Below, piece by piece: positions 35,390 to 42,904 of a stretch of DNA of 64,000 nucleotides. Where the stretch lies: positions 186,001 to 250,000 of the forward strand of contig NZ_BMNS01000002.1 in the NCBI RefSeq assembly GCF_014646675.1, in the 5' to 3' direction. The notes beneath the pieces are model-generated. The model saw only the letters and a list, made by a program, of their open reading frames with translations, was not told the DNA's origin and ran no database searches. Source of the stretch: Lutibacter litoralis. GTDB taxonomy: Bacteria > Bacteroidota > Bacteroidia > Flavobacteriales > Flavobacteriaceae. The first letter of the stretch is position 1. Each line of letters starts with the position of its first letter. A program made the position numbers and the translations under genes.

Positions 35390-38300
35390 TTAATTTTTTT
35401 GTGCTAAACGCAAAATATCACCAAAAACACCACGTGCAGTAACAGCTGCTCCCGCTCCAGCACCTTGAATTACAATCGGTTTTTCACCATAAGATTCAGT
35501 AAATACTTCAAAAATAGCATCTGCCCCTTGTATTTGTCCCAAAGCACTATTTGCTGGTACAGAAATTAATTTAACCTCTAATACTCCTTTATCTTCTTGT
35601 AAATTACCCGATAAATCTCCAATATAACGCAATACATGACCTTCTTTTTGAGTATCTTTTATTGCCTGATAATGTGCGTCTAAATCAGTTAATTTTTGTA
35701 AAAATTCAGAAGCTTCTCCCGTTCTTAAATTTTCTGGAATTAAGTTTTCAATAACTACATCGCTAAATTCATTTTGTAAATCTAGTTCACGGGCTAAAAT
35801 CAATAATTTACGTCCAACATCATTTCCACATAAATCTTCACGCGGATCTGGTTCTGTATATCCGTTTGCAATTGCCTCTTTTAAAACCGCACTAAACGGA
35901 CGATCTTGCACAGAATAATTGTTAAACAAATAACTTAAAGATCCTGAAAACACACCCCTAATTCCTGTAATGTTCTCACCAGAATCGTGTAATAATTTTA
36001 TGGTATCTATTAATGGCAATCCCGCTCCCACATTGGTTTCATATAAGTAGGCTTTTTTATTATCGCTTAATTTATTACGCAATTCTTTATAAAAAGAATA
36101 CTCTAAGGTATTTGCTATTTTATTTGATGAAATTAAATCGAATCCGTTTTCAACTAAATCAATATAATTTTTTACAAATTCACTATTTGCTGTATTATCA
36201 ACAGCTATTAAATTTTCTAAATGGTTTTTTTCGGCATAGTCTATTATATTCTGAACAGAATTTTCTTCAGAAGCAATTGTTAAGTCAGTTTCCCAACTTT
36301 CATTTATACCTTTTTTATTCAGCAATACTTTTGAAGAATTTGCCACTGCAAAAATATTTAAGTTGATGTTTTTTCTAGCAATGATATTTTCTTTGCTTTT
36401 CAGAATTTGGTTTATCAGTGTTCCGCCTACAAGTCCTTTTCCAAAAATTGCAATGTTAATGTTTTTTGAAATCTCAAAAATTTCACCGTGAATAACATTT
36501 ACCGCTTTGTTTAAATCGGTTTGTTTTACAACCAAACATACGTTTTCACCTGTTACAGTATTGTTTATTAGTATTGGAGTAATGTGATTTTTTATTAAAG
36601 CACCATAAGGTTGATTGAAAGAATACAAGCTTTGTCCAATAATTGAAATTACAGATACGCTCTCGGTTACGTATATCTGACTTACATCTTTACTTTTAAA
36701 TTCAGTTTTAAACTCTTGCTCTAATACTTTTTTTGCTTTGTAACCATTTTTAGCATCAACAATAAAACCAATTCCTCGTTCACTTGAACCTTGAGAAATA
36801 ATACTTACACTAATATTTTCTCTACCTAAAGCTCCAAAAATTCTTCCATCAACACCAACTTTCCCCAATAAACCGCGTCCAATTAAATTTACCAAAGCTA
36901 CATCTTGATCAACAGATAAGGATTTAATACCTCCCCGTTCCGTTTCTTTGCCTATTAAAGTACCTGTGTTATCAGCATTAAACGTATTTAAAATTCGTAA
37001 TGGAATATTTTTCTCAATTAATGGAATAATAGTTTTAGCATGCAAAATATTAGCTCCAAAATTTGCCATTTCATTGGCTTCTTGGTAGCTCAATTTTTCT
37101 ATTTTCTTTGAGTTTTCAACTAAATCTGGGTTTGCAGTATAAATTCCATCAACGTGTGTATAGTTTTGAAATTCTTCAGCATTCAAAAAATTAGCAATTA
37201 ATGAGGCTGTATAATTACTTCCATTTCTTCCTAAAGTAGTTGTTTCTCCGTTTAAATTAGAACCAATAAAACCTGTAATAATTTGAGTAACTTCATCTGG
37301 TTGATTTCTAAAAAATTCTATTACATTTTCTTCTGAAGTGTTTTCAAAAGGCTGTGCTTTTCCAAACTGATTATTAGTTTTAATTAATGTACGGGTATCA
37401 GCAAAATTGGCTTTAGTCCCTCTTTTATTCAGTAAATTAGCAATTAATTTAGCAGATAGTATTTCTCCTTGCGAAAGTACTTGATCTTTAACTTTAGGGC
37501 TGTAATCACCTAACAAATTTACACCTCTAAAAATTTCATCTAATAATTGAAATTCGTTAGATAAATCGACTGTGCTATCAGCTTCTATCTGATAGTTTTT
37601 CATTTGCTCAAACTCTTCTATATAAGGCAAACCACTTTTTGCTTTTTCTAAAATAGATTCTAAATGATCTGTTGTTTTTCCACGTGCTGAAACTACTACA
37701 GCTATGTTTTCATTATTAGCAATTTTGTTTTCAATAATAGCTAAGGTGCTTTCTAAACCTAAACCATTTGCTAACGACTTTCCTCCAAATTTTACTACTT
37801 TCATCTTATTGTGTTTAGAACTTTTGTTAAAAATTGGTTCTATAATTTTTCCTAATTGTTTATATTCTATTAAAAAAGCATCATGTCCGTGTACCGAATT
37901 TATTTCGTTATAGGTAACATTTGGATGTGTTAATGCTAATTGTTTATGTGTTTCTTTGTTCTCTTCTGCCGTAAAAAATAAATCTGAATCTACTCCAACA
38001 ATATGAATATTTGCTTTTATAGTATCTAGTACATTTTCACTTCTATCTTTTGTAACGTCAATGGTTTTTAACAATTGATTCATTAACCTATAAGCAGACA
38101 ATTGAAAACGTTCCTGTAATTTTTTACCGTGATGTAGCAGCCAACTTTCTACATTAAAAATTTCTAATTCCTCATTTTTAGAACGTTGAAAACGTGCCTT
38201 AAAAGATTCTGGAGTTCGATAGCACAACATTGCATGCATACGTGCATCGTGCACTGGATTGCTCGAATTCACTAAAAATTGTTCTTGAATTTGGCAATTT

Positions 38301-38782
38301 GCAATTAACCAATCCGTAGCTTTCCAGTCTGTAGCAACCAAAATTAAATGTGTTGTAATTTCAGGATTGATAACTGCCATTTCCCAGGCAATACCACCAC
38401 CTAAAGAACCTCCAATCAACGCAAATAAACCCTCAATTTTTAACGCTTTCAACCCTAAAACAAAAATATTAGCAATATCTCTGGCTTCAAAATCTTTATA
38501 ATTTTCTATTACAAAACCATCATATCCATTTCCAGGGATATTAAATGACAAAATAGTATAATGATTGGTGTCTATTACTTTATTCTCTCCCACCAAATCA
38601 ATCCACCAACCATCTTTCCCCGCAACATTTGAATTTCCTGTTAATGCATGGTTTACCAAAATGATTGGAGCAGAATACAATTCTTTTCCAAAAATCTCAT
38701 AAGAAAGTTGAAGATACTCGCTTTTTATTCCTTTTTCAGAAATAAAATTAGAGAGTGTTATGTGTTTTAATTGATTCATCAA
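35390..38782 (-). CDS. Homoserine acyltransferase - aspartokinase - homoserine dehydrogenase fusion
   Basis: The 1130-residue protein joins three enzymes. Residues 1-320 are a MetX-type alpha/beta hydrolase with NHALTGNS, nucleophile Ser126 in GGSLGGG, an acidic residue in GVDSDLFF (265-267) and His300 in VHGHDAF. From Met327, KVVKFGGKSLA begins an aspartokinase with ACT-like regulatory segments (about 620-770). From about 790, IAIFGKGLVGGT begins homoserine dehydrogenase, with GAGAGAAVTARGVFGD at the end. One chain thus covers the first and third steps from aspartate and the acylation that commits homoserine to methionine. A SAM-I riboswitch precedes it. The upstream ATG pair (MM) leaves a one-codon ambiguity of start. 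Confidence 0.93.
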   Translation of the reverse strand: MMNQLKHITLSNFISEKGIKSEYLQLSYEIFGKELYSAPIILVNHALTGNSNVAGKDGWWIDLVGENKVIDTNHYTILSFNIPGNGYDGFVIENYKDFEARDIANIFVLGLKALKIEGLFALIGGSLGGGIAWEMAVINPEITTHLILVATDWKATDWLIANCQIQEQFLVNSSNPVHDARMHAMLCYRTPESFKARFQRSKNEELEIFNVESWLLHHGKKLQERFQLSAYRLMNQLLKTIDVTKDRSENVLDTIKANIHIVGVDSDLFFTAEENKETHKQLALTHPNVTYNEINSVHGHDAFLIEYKQLGKIIEPIFNKSSKHNKMKVVKFGGKSLANGLGLESTLAIIENKIANNENIAVVVSARGKTTDHLESILEKAKSGLPYIEEFEQMKNYQIEADSTVDLSNEFQLLDEIFRGVNLLGDYSPKVKDQVLSQGEILSAKLIANLLNKRGTKANFADTRTLIKTNNQFGKAQPFENTSEENVIEFFRNQPDEVTQIITGFIGSNLNGETTTLGRNGSNYTASLIANFLNAEEFQNYTHVDGIYTANPDLVENSKKIEKLSYQEANEMANFGANILHAKTIIPLIEKNIPLRILNTFNADNTGTLIGKETERGGIKSLSVDQDVALVNLIGRGLLGKVGVDGRIFGALGRENISVSIISQGSSERGIGFIVDAKNGYKAKKVLEQEFKTEFKSKDVSQIYVTESVSVISIIGQSLYSFNQPYGALIKNHITPILINNTVTGENVCLVVKQTDLNKAVNVIHGEIFEISKNINIAIFGKGLVGGTLINQILKSKENIIARKNINLNIFAVANSSKVLLNKKGINESWETDLTIASEENSVQNIIDYAEKNHLENLIAVDNTANSEFVKNYIDLVENGFDLISSNKIANTLEYSFYKELRNKLSDNKKAYLYETNVGAGLPLIDTIKLLHDSGENITGIRGVFSGSLSYLFNNYSVQDRPFSAVLKEAIANGYTEPDPREDLCGNDVGRKLLILARELDLQNEFSDVVIENLIPENLRTGEASEFLQKLTDLDAHYQAIKDTQKEGHVLRYIGDLSGNLQEDKGVLEVKLISVPANSALGQIQGADAIFEVFTESYGEKPIVIQGAGAGAAVTARGVFGDILRLAQKN

Positions 38783-38886
38783 TAATTATTTAAAATAGCA
38801 TCCTTTACAGAATTATTTGTGCTTAAAAATTATTGTTACGAGAAATGCAGAAAATTACTCAAAGTAATTTCGTTTAGTTATCTATC

Positions 38887-38985
38887 CAAAATGGGTAGAA
38901 TTTAGCACCTTCTTTAAAAGTTAAAGGGTTGCTAAGGCTTCACTGGGTCTATTCCCTCTGCCTTTCTTGATAACAATAGTCAATA
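38887..38985 (-). promoter_or_regulatory. SAM-I (S-box) riboswitch upstream of metX-thrA
   Basis: Minus-strand core blocks are TTATCAAGAAAGGCAGAGGG, GACCCAGTGAAGCC, TAGCAACCC and AAGGTGCTAAATTCTACCC. It closely resembles the copy at 27185-27272. The 100 bp to the ATG holds a weak hairpin AAATTAC/GTAATTT but no strong terminator. Confidence 0.92.
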
Positions 38986-39037
38986 CGTTTATGAACTAAG
39001 CGGCAAATTAACACAATAATTCTTTCTCAAACAAAAT

Positions 39038-40327
39038 TTAATGTACTAATGTTTTTATTTCTTTAAAAGCTTCTTGCAAATCTTGTTTTAAATCTTCAAT
39101 ATCTTCAAGTCCTACAGACAATCTTATTAAATCTTTTGAAACTCCACTAGATTCTTGTTGTTCATCAGTTAATTGTTGATGTGTGGTACTTGCAGGGTGA
39201 ATTATTAATGATTTTGTGTCTCCAATATTAGCTAATAAAGAAAATAGTTGAGTTGCATCTGTTACTTTTTTAGCCGCTTCAAAACCTCCTTTTAATCCAA
39301 ATGTTACCAAACCACTTTGCCCTTTAGATAAATATTTTTTTGCTAATGTATTGTACTTGCTACTTTCTAAACCTGGATAATTTACCCAAGCAACTTCTTC
39401 TCTACTTTCCAACCATTGTGCCAATTTCAAAGCGTTTTTACTGTGTTGTTTTATACGAATTGGTAAGGTCTCTAATCCTTGAATAATTTGGAATGCATTA
39501 AACGGACTTAATGCACCTCCAAAATCACGTAATCCTTCTAAAATTAATTTAAACGTAAATGCTGCCGCACCTAAAGTTTCGCTATAAACCAATCCATGGT
39601 ATCCTGCTGAAGGTTCCGTAAATTCAGGAAATTTACCATTTGTCCAATCAAAAGTTCCAGCATCAATAATAGCCCCTCCTAACGAGTTACCTTGTCCCCC
39701 AATATATTTTGTTAATGAATGAATTACCAAATTTGCTCCGTGTTTTATAGGATTTAACAACGCTGGACTTGCCACTGTATTATCAACAATAAATGGAACA
39801 CCGGCTGCTTTTGAATGAACTGCAATTGCTTCCAGATCCAAAACATCTAATTTTGGATTTCCTAAAGATTCTACAAAAAATGCTCTTGTATTTTCTTGAA
39901 CAGCTTCTTTAAAGTTTTCAGGATTTGAAGCATCTACAAAAGTAGTAGTAATTCCCAATCTTGGTAACGTAACATTTAACAGCGTAAAAGTTCCTCCGTA
40001 CAAACTACTTGAAGCTACAATATGATCTCCCGCTTTTAGCAACGTTAATAATCCGGTAGAAATTGCCGAAGTTCCAGAAGCAAAAACAACTGCTCCAACT
40101 CCGCCTTCAATTGCAGCTAAACGTTGTTGTAAAATATCGTTGGTTGGATTGTTTAATCTTGTATAAATGAATCCTAATTCTTTTAATGAAAATAAATTTG
40201 CTGCGTGTTCTGTATCATTAAAGACATATGATGATGATTGATAAATAGGAACTGCTCTAGTTCCAGAAGTTTGTGCTGTATCATGTCCTGCGTGTAATGC
40301 TTGTGTTGAAATTTTTTGAGTACTCAT
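39038..40327 (-). CDS. metY: O-acetylhomoserine sulfhydrylase
   Basis: The 429-residue PLP enzyme makes homocysteine from O-acetylhomoserine and sulfide. The opening MSTQKISTQALHAGHD, the PLP lysine in HSLTKYIGGQGNSLGG, VESLGNPKLDV and IHPASTTHQQ are those of the MetY class. It differs from MetZ (34151-35320) in length and insertions, so the cell has two sulfhydrylases. The 340-bp leader upstream contains two Met-rich leader peptides and two terminators. Expression is probably controlled by methionyl-tRNA supply and not by SAM directly. Confidence 0.93.
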   Translation of the reverse strand: MSTQKISTQALHAGHDTAQTSGTRAVPIYQSSSYVFNDTEHAANLFSLKELGFIYTRLNNPTNDILQQRLAAIEGGVGAVVFASGTSAISTGLLTLLKAGDHIVASSSLYGGTFTLLNVTLPRLGITTTFVDASNPENFKEAVQENTRAFFVESLGNPKLDVLDLEAIAVHSKAAGVPFIVDNTVASPALLNPIKHGANLVIHSLTKYIGGQGNSLGGAIIDAGTFDWTNGKFPEFTEPSAGYHGLVYSETLGAAAFTFKLILEGLRDFGGALSPFNAFQIIQGLETLPIRIKQHSKNALKLAQWLESREEVAWVNYPGLESSKYNTLAKKYLSKGQSGLVTFGLKGGFEAAKKVTDATQLFSLLANIGDTKSLIIHPASTTHQQLTDEQQESSGVSKDLIRLSVGLEDIEDLKQDLQEAFKEIKTLVH

Positions 40328-40363
40328 TGTTATATTTTTTTATATTTTAATTCTAGTTTAGTT

Positions 40364-40408
40364 AAATAAAAAAGTCCCTTTGGTTTTAGGTATTACCAAA
40401 GGGACTTT
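40364..40408 (-). terminator. metY attenuator terminator 2
   Basis: AAAGTCCCTTTGGT (40408-40395 on the minus strand) pairs with ACCAAAGGGACTTT (40384-40371), followed by a U-rich run, 37 bp before the metY ATG. Its 5' arm plus loop (40400-40389) is complementary over 12 positions (one G-U) to the last codons of leader peptide 2 (40451-40440). Confidence 0.92.
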
Positions 40409-40434
40409 TATCTATATAGACTTTATTTTTCCAT

Positions 40435-40524
40435 TTATATTTGGCAATACCTGTTCATTGTGTCACGCATTATTTGCATACACATTTCAAATTGGTTTAA
40501 CATCATTTTTTGGAAACTGTTCAT
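40435..40524 (-). CDS. Methionine-rich leader peptide 2 of metY
   Basis: A 29-codon frame starting MNSFQKMMLNQFEMCMQIMR and ending NRYCQI. It has seven Met (one the start) and two Cys codons. The final codons AGG TAT TGC CAA A contain GGUAUUGCCAAA, which can pair with UUUGGUAAUACC in the 5' half of terminator 2. Stalling at the Met codons would free this strand and prevent termination; finishing translation would cover it. The peptide is too short and Met-biased to be a normal gene. No protein-level function is expected. Confidence 0.8.
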   Translation of the reverse strand: MNSFQKMMLNQFEMCMQIMRDTMNRYCQI

Positions 40525-40543
40525 TGTTTTTCTAATTTTTTTA

Positions 40544-40574
40544 TAAAAAAAAAGCCTCTGATTTTTCAGAGGCT
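40544..40574 (-). terminator. metY attenuator terminator 1
   Basis: AGCCTCTGA pairs with TCAGAGGCT around a 4-base loop (stem 40574-40566 with 40561-40553), followed by U9. It lies between the two leader peptides. UUUCA and GAG of leader 1 (40610-40622 region) can pair with CUC-UGAAA of its 5' arm and loop. Confidence 0.9.
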
Positions 40575-40597
40575 CTATTTTTATATATTATTAATAT

Positions 40598-40666
40598 TTA
40601 ATCAATAGCAGACTCTTTGAAATTTTCACACATCATATTACGCATATTGTTAAACATTTTATTCAT
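40598..40666 (-). CDS. Methionine-rich leader peptide 1 of metY
   Basis: A 22-codon frame beginning MNKMFNNMRNMMC and ending ESAID. Five Met codons lie in the first 12, plus one Cys. It starts about 15 bp after the predicted transcription start and ends 24 bp before terminator 1. Its late codons can form a bulged antiterminator with the terminator arm. Together with leader 2 it makes a two-stage attenuator. Evidence is codon content, position and RNA pairing only. Confidence 0.78.
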   Translation of the reverse strand: MNKMFNNMRNMMCENFKESAID

Positions 40667-40686
40667 TTTTTACCTTTTTGTTGCGA

Positions 40687-40716
40687 CAAATGTAATTACA
40701 TTTTTTTAATCTGCAA
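40687..40716 (-). promoter_or_regulatory. Promoter of the metY leader transcript
   Basis: Minus strand TTG (40716-40714), a 19-base spacer, and TACATTTG (40694-40687). It puts transcription start near 40680, just before leader peptide 1. Confidence 0.75.
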
Positions 40717-40728
40717 TATTTTTTTTAT

Positions 40729-41151
40729 TTATTTTAATTTCGCAGTTCCAAAACTAACCGAAAAATCAACACACCAAATATTAACAAGTTTATACTTTAA
40801 TAAATCTGTATTTGACGGAATTGAGTACGTGAAATCATCCGAAACACCTTTTAAATCTCCAAGATCAATGTATTGAGTTGAGTTAGCATCAGTTGATAAA
40901 TAAACCAATAATTTTGGTCCATTATCAGTTTTAAAATCTGTAAATGTTAGCACTGTTTTATCAGAATTAACAGCAACCTTTCCAGAAGTTGGGTGTGCTC
41001 CATCTATAAAATCTCCCATTACAAAAATGGTTTCATTCATAATATTTTCTTCATTTTCAATCTGCTCAAAAATAGTTTCTATTTCATCGGTTCCTGAGCA
41101 ATTGCTAAATATTATAGCTAAAAGAATCAAAAAAGTTATTTTTTTCATCAT
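40729..41151 (-). CDS. DM13-domain lipoprotein
   Basis: The 140-residue protein has a lipoprotein signal (IIFSNCSG, Cys18) and a DM13 domain. The domain shows the family's pattern GDFIDGAHPTSG, LTFTDFKTDNGPKLLVYLS, LGDLKG and VNIWCVDFSVSFGTAKL. DM13 is proposed to act in electron transfer through a conserved Cys, here the Cys of IWCVDF. It seems to be a single gene; the metY promoter begins just after its stop. Its link to the methionine genes is only positional. Confidence 0.85.
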   Translation of the reverse strand: MMKKITFLILLAIIFSNCSGTDEIETIFEQIENEENIMNETIFVMGDFIDGAHPTSGKVAVNSDKTVLTFTDFKTDNGPKLLVYLSTDANSTQYIDLGDLKGVSDDFTYSIPSNTDLLKYKLVNIWCVDFSVSFGTAKLK

Positions 41152-41233
41152 AAATATATGTTTTATAATTAAAAGTCGTAAAAAGCTTAAAGTAATTACA
41201 AAAGATATTTTTAAAAATTATTTAACAGTTATT

Positions 41234-41265
41234 TTGCGTTTAGTTTTTAAATTTTCATAAATTTG
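41234..41265 (+). promoter_or_regulatory. metK promoter
   Basis: TTG at 41234-41236 and TAAATTTG at 41258-41265 are 21 bases apart. Transcription would start about 10 bases before the SAM-II aptamer. Confidence 0.7.
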
Positions 41266-41280
41266 CAAACGAAATATTCA

Positions 41281-41330
41281 AGAGGAAAAATTTGAACTGA
41301 TTGCAACCTCATTAAAAAATGCTAAAGCAG
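41281..41330 (+). promoter_or_regulatory. SAM-II riboswitch upstream of metK
   Basis: The sequence has the SAM-II plan: GAGG (41282-41285) pairing with CCTC (41307-41310), the AATTTGAACTGATTGCAACC core, an A-rich linker, and the 3' pseudoknot strand TGCTAAAGC. Downstream, TTTAGC (41346-41351) is complementary to GCTAAA (41321-41326), and GCAATCA (41359-41365) to TGATTGC (41298-41304). An alternative fold would therefore destroy the aptamer core. No U-run terminator follows. Confidence 0.85.
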
Positions 41331-41402
41331 TAATTACTTACTCCTTTTAGCGACCAACGCAATCACCTAAATTTTCTTCAAACAATTTAAAATTAAATAA
41401 TT

Positions 41403-42659
41403 ATGTCATATTTATTCACATCAGAATCTGTATCGGAAGGACATCCGGATAAAGTATCAGATCAAATTTCAGATGCATTAGTTGATAACTTTTTAGCTTT
41501 TGATCCAAATTCAAAAGTTGCCTGCGAAACGTTAGTAACAACTGGTCAAGTTGTTTTAGCTGGAGAAGTAAAATCTAACACGTATTTAGATGTTCAAAAA
41601 ATAGCACGAGATGTTATTAATAACATTGGCTATACCAAAAGCGAATATATGTTCGATGGAAATTCTTGTGGTGTTTTTTCTGCAATTCATGAACAATCTC
41701 AAGACATTAATCAAGGTGTTGATAGAGCTAAAAAAGAAGAGCAAGGAGCTGGTGACCAAGGGATGATGTTTGGTTACGCTACCAATGAAACTGAAAATTT
41801 AATGCCTTTAGCGTTGGATTTAAGTCATAGAATTTTACACGAATTAGCAGCCTTAAGACGAGAAAATAGTGAAATTACCTATTTACGTCCAGATTCTAAA
41901 AGTCAGGTTACTATTGAATATACCGATGACAACGTTCCTTTTAGAATAAAAGATATAGTTGTATCGACACAGCACGATCAATTTTTAGAAGACGATAATG
42001 AAATGTTAGCCAAAATTAAAGCTGATGTCATTAGTATTTTAATTCCTAGAGTAATAGCAAAATTACCTGCATCAATCCAAGCGTTATTTAACGATAGTAT
42101 AGTATATCATGTAAATCCAACTGGAAAATTTGTAATAGGTGGACCGCACGGAGATACTGGTTTAACAGGAAGAAAAATTATTGTTGACACCTATGGTGGA
42201 AAAGGAGCCCACGGTGGTGGTGCTTTTTCTGGAAAAGACCCAAGTAAAGTAGATAGAAGTGCTGCATATGCAACGCGACACATTGCAAAAAACTTGGTTG
42301 CAGCTGGTGTTGCAGATGAAGTATTAATTCAAGTTTCTTACGCAATTGGAGTTGCAAAACCAATGGGAATTTATGTAAATACGTATGGAACTTCTAATGT
42401 TGATAAAGCTGATGGTGAAATTGCAGAGATTATTGAAACTCTATTTGATATGAGACCAGCTTCTATTGAGGAACGTTTAAAATTACGTCAACCAATGTAT
42501 TTAGAAACAGCTGCTTACGGACATATGGGGAGAGAAAATCGCATTGTAAATAAAACATTTAGAAATGTTGATGGCACAGAAGTTTCTTTTGATGTTGAAT
42601 TATTTACTTGGGAAAAATTAGATTACGTAGATAAAATAAAATCAGCTTTTAATATTTAA
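41403..42659 (+). CDS. metK: S-adenosylmethionine synthetase
   Basis: The 418-residue enzyme makes SAM from methionine and ATP. Signatures are the N-terminal [17 protein letters not shown], the ATP-binding [12 protein letters not shown], and the P-loop-like [18 protein letters not shown]. Length is within family limits, with small insertions. Its own leader carries a SAM-II riboswitch, giving feedback by the product. It is monocistronic, with a terminator 30 bp after the stop. Confidence 0.97.
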   Translation: MSYLFTSESVSEGHPDKVSDQISDALVDNFLAFDPNSKVACETLVTTGQVVLAGEVKSNTYLDVQKIARDVINNIGYTKSEYMFDGNSCGVFSAIHEQSQDINQGVDRAKKEEQGAGDQGMMFGYATNETENLMPLALDLSHRILHELAALRRENSEITYLRPDSKSQVTIEYTDDNVPFRIKDIVVSTQHDQFLEDDNEMLAKIKADVISILIPRVIAKLPASIQALFNDSIVYHVNPTGKFVIGGPHGDTGLTGRKIIVDTYGGKGAHGGGAFSGKDPSKVDRSAAYATRHIAKNLVAAGVADEVLIQVSYAIGVAKPMGIYVNTYGTSNVDKADGEIAEIIETLFDMRPASIEERLKLRQPMYLETAAYGHMGRENRIVNKTFRNVDGTEVSFDVELFTWEKLDYVDKIKSAFNI

Positions 42660-42685
42660 AAAACGCTGTTATATACATAATACTT

Positions 42686-42720
42686 AAAGACTGTCTGATT
42701 TTTTTAGACAGTCTTTTTTA
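42686..42720 (+). terminator. metK terminator
   Basis: AAAGACTGTCT pairs with AGACAGTCTTT, followed by T-rich sequence. Confidence 0.88.
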
Positions 42721-42904
42721 TGAAATAAATTTGCAAAAACAAAAGTTTCCAAACTTAGAAAATCGCTCAACAATTATTAATAATATAAATCTCAACAAAA
42801 TTAAACCACGTTTATTAAGAAATTAATACTCTAATTAATTTAAATTATTAAATAATGAATCGTGTAAAATTACTATCTTCGAAAATTATTTAAAAAAACC
42901 AAAC

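Noticed and set aside
36013-36366. 117-residue frame antisense to the metX-thrA fusion
   Set aside because: Shadow frame rich in Leu, Tyr and Phe, fully inside a real gene.
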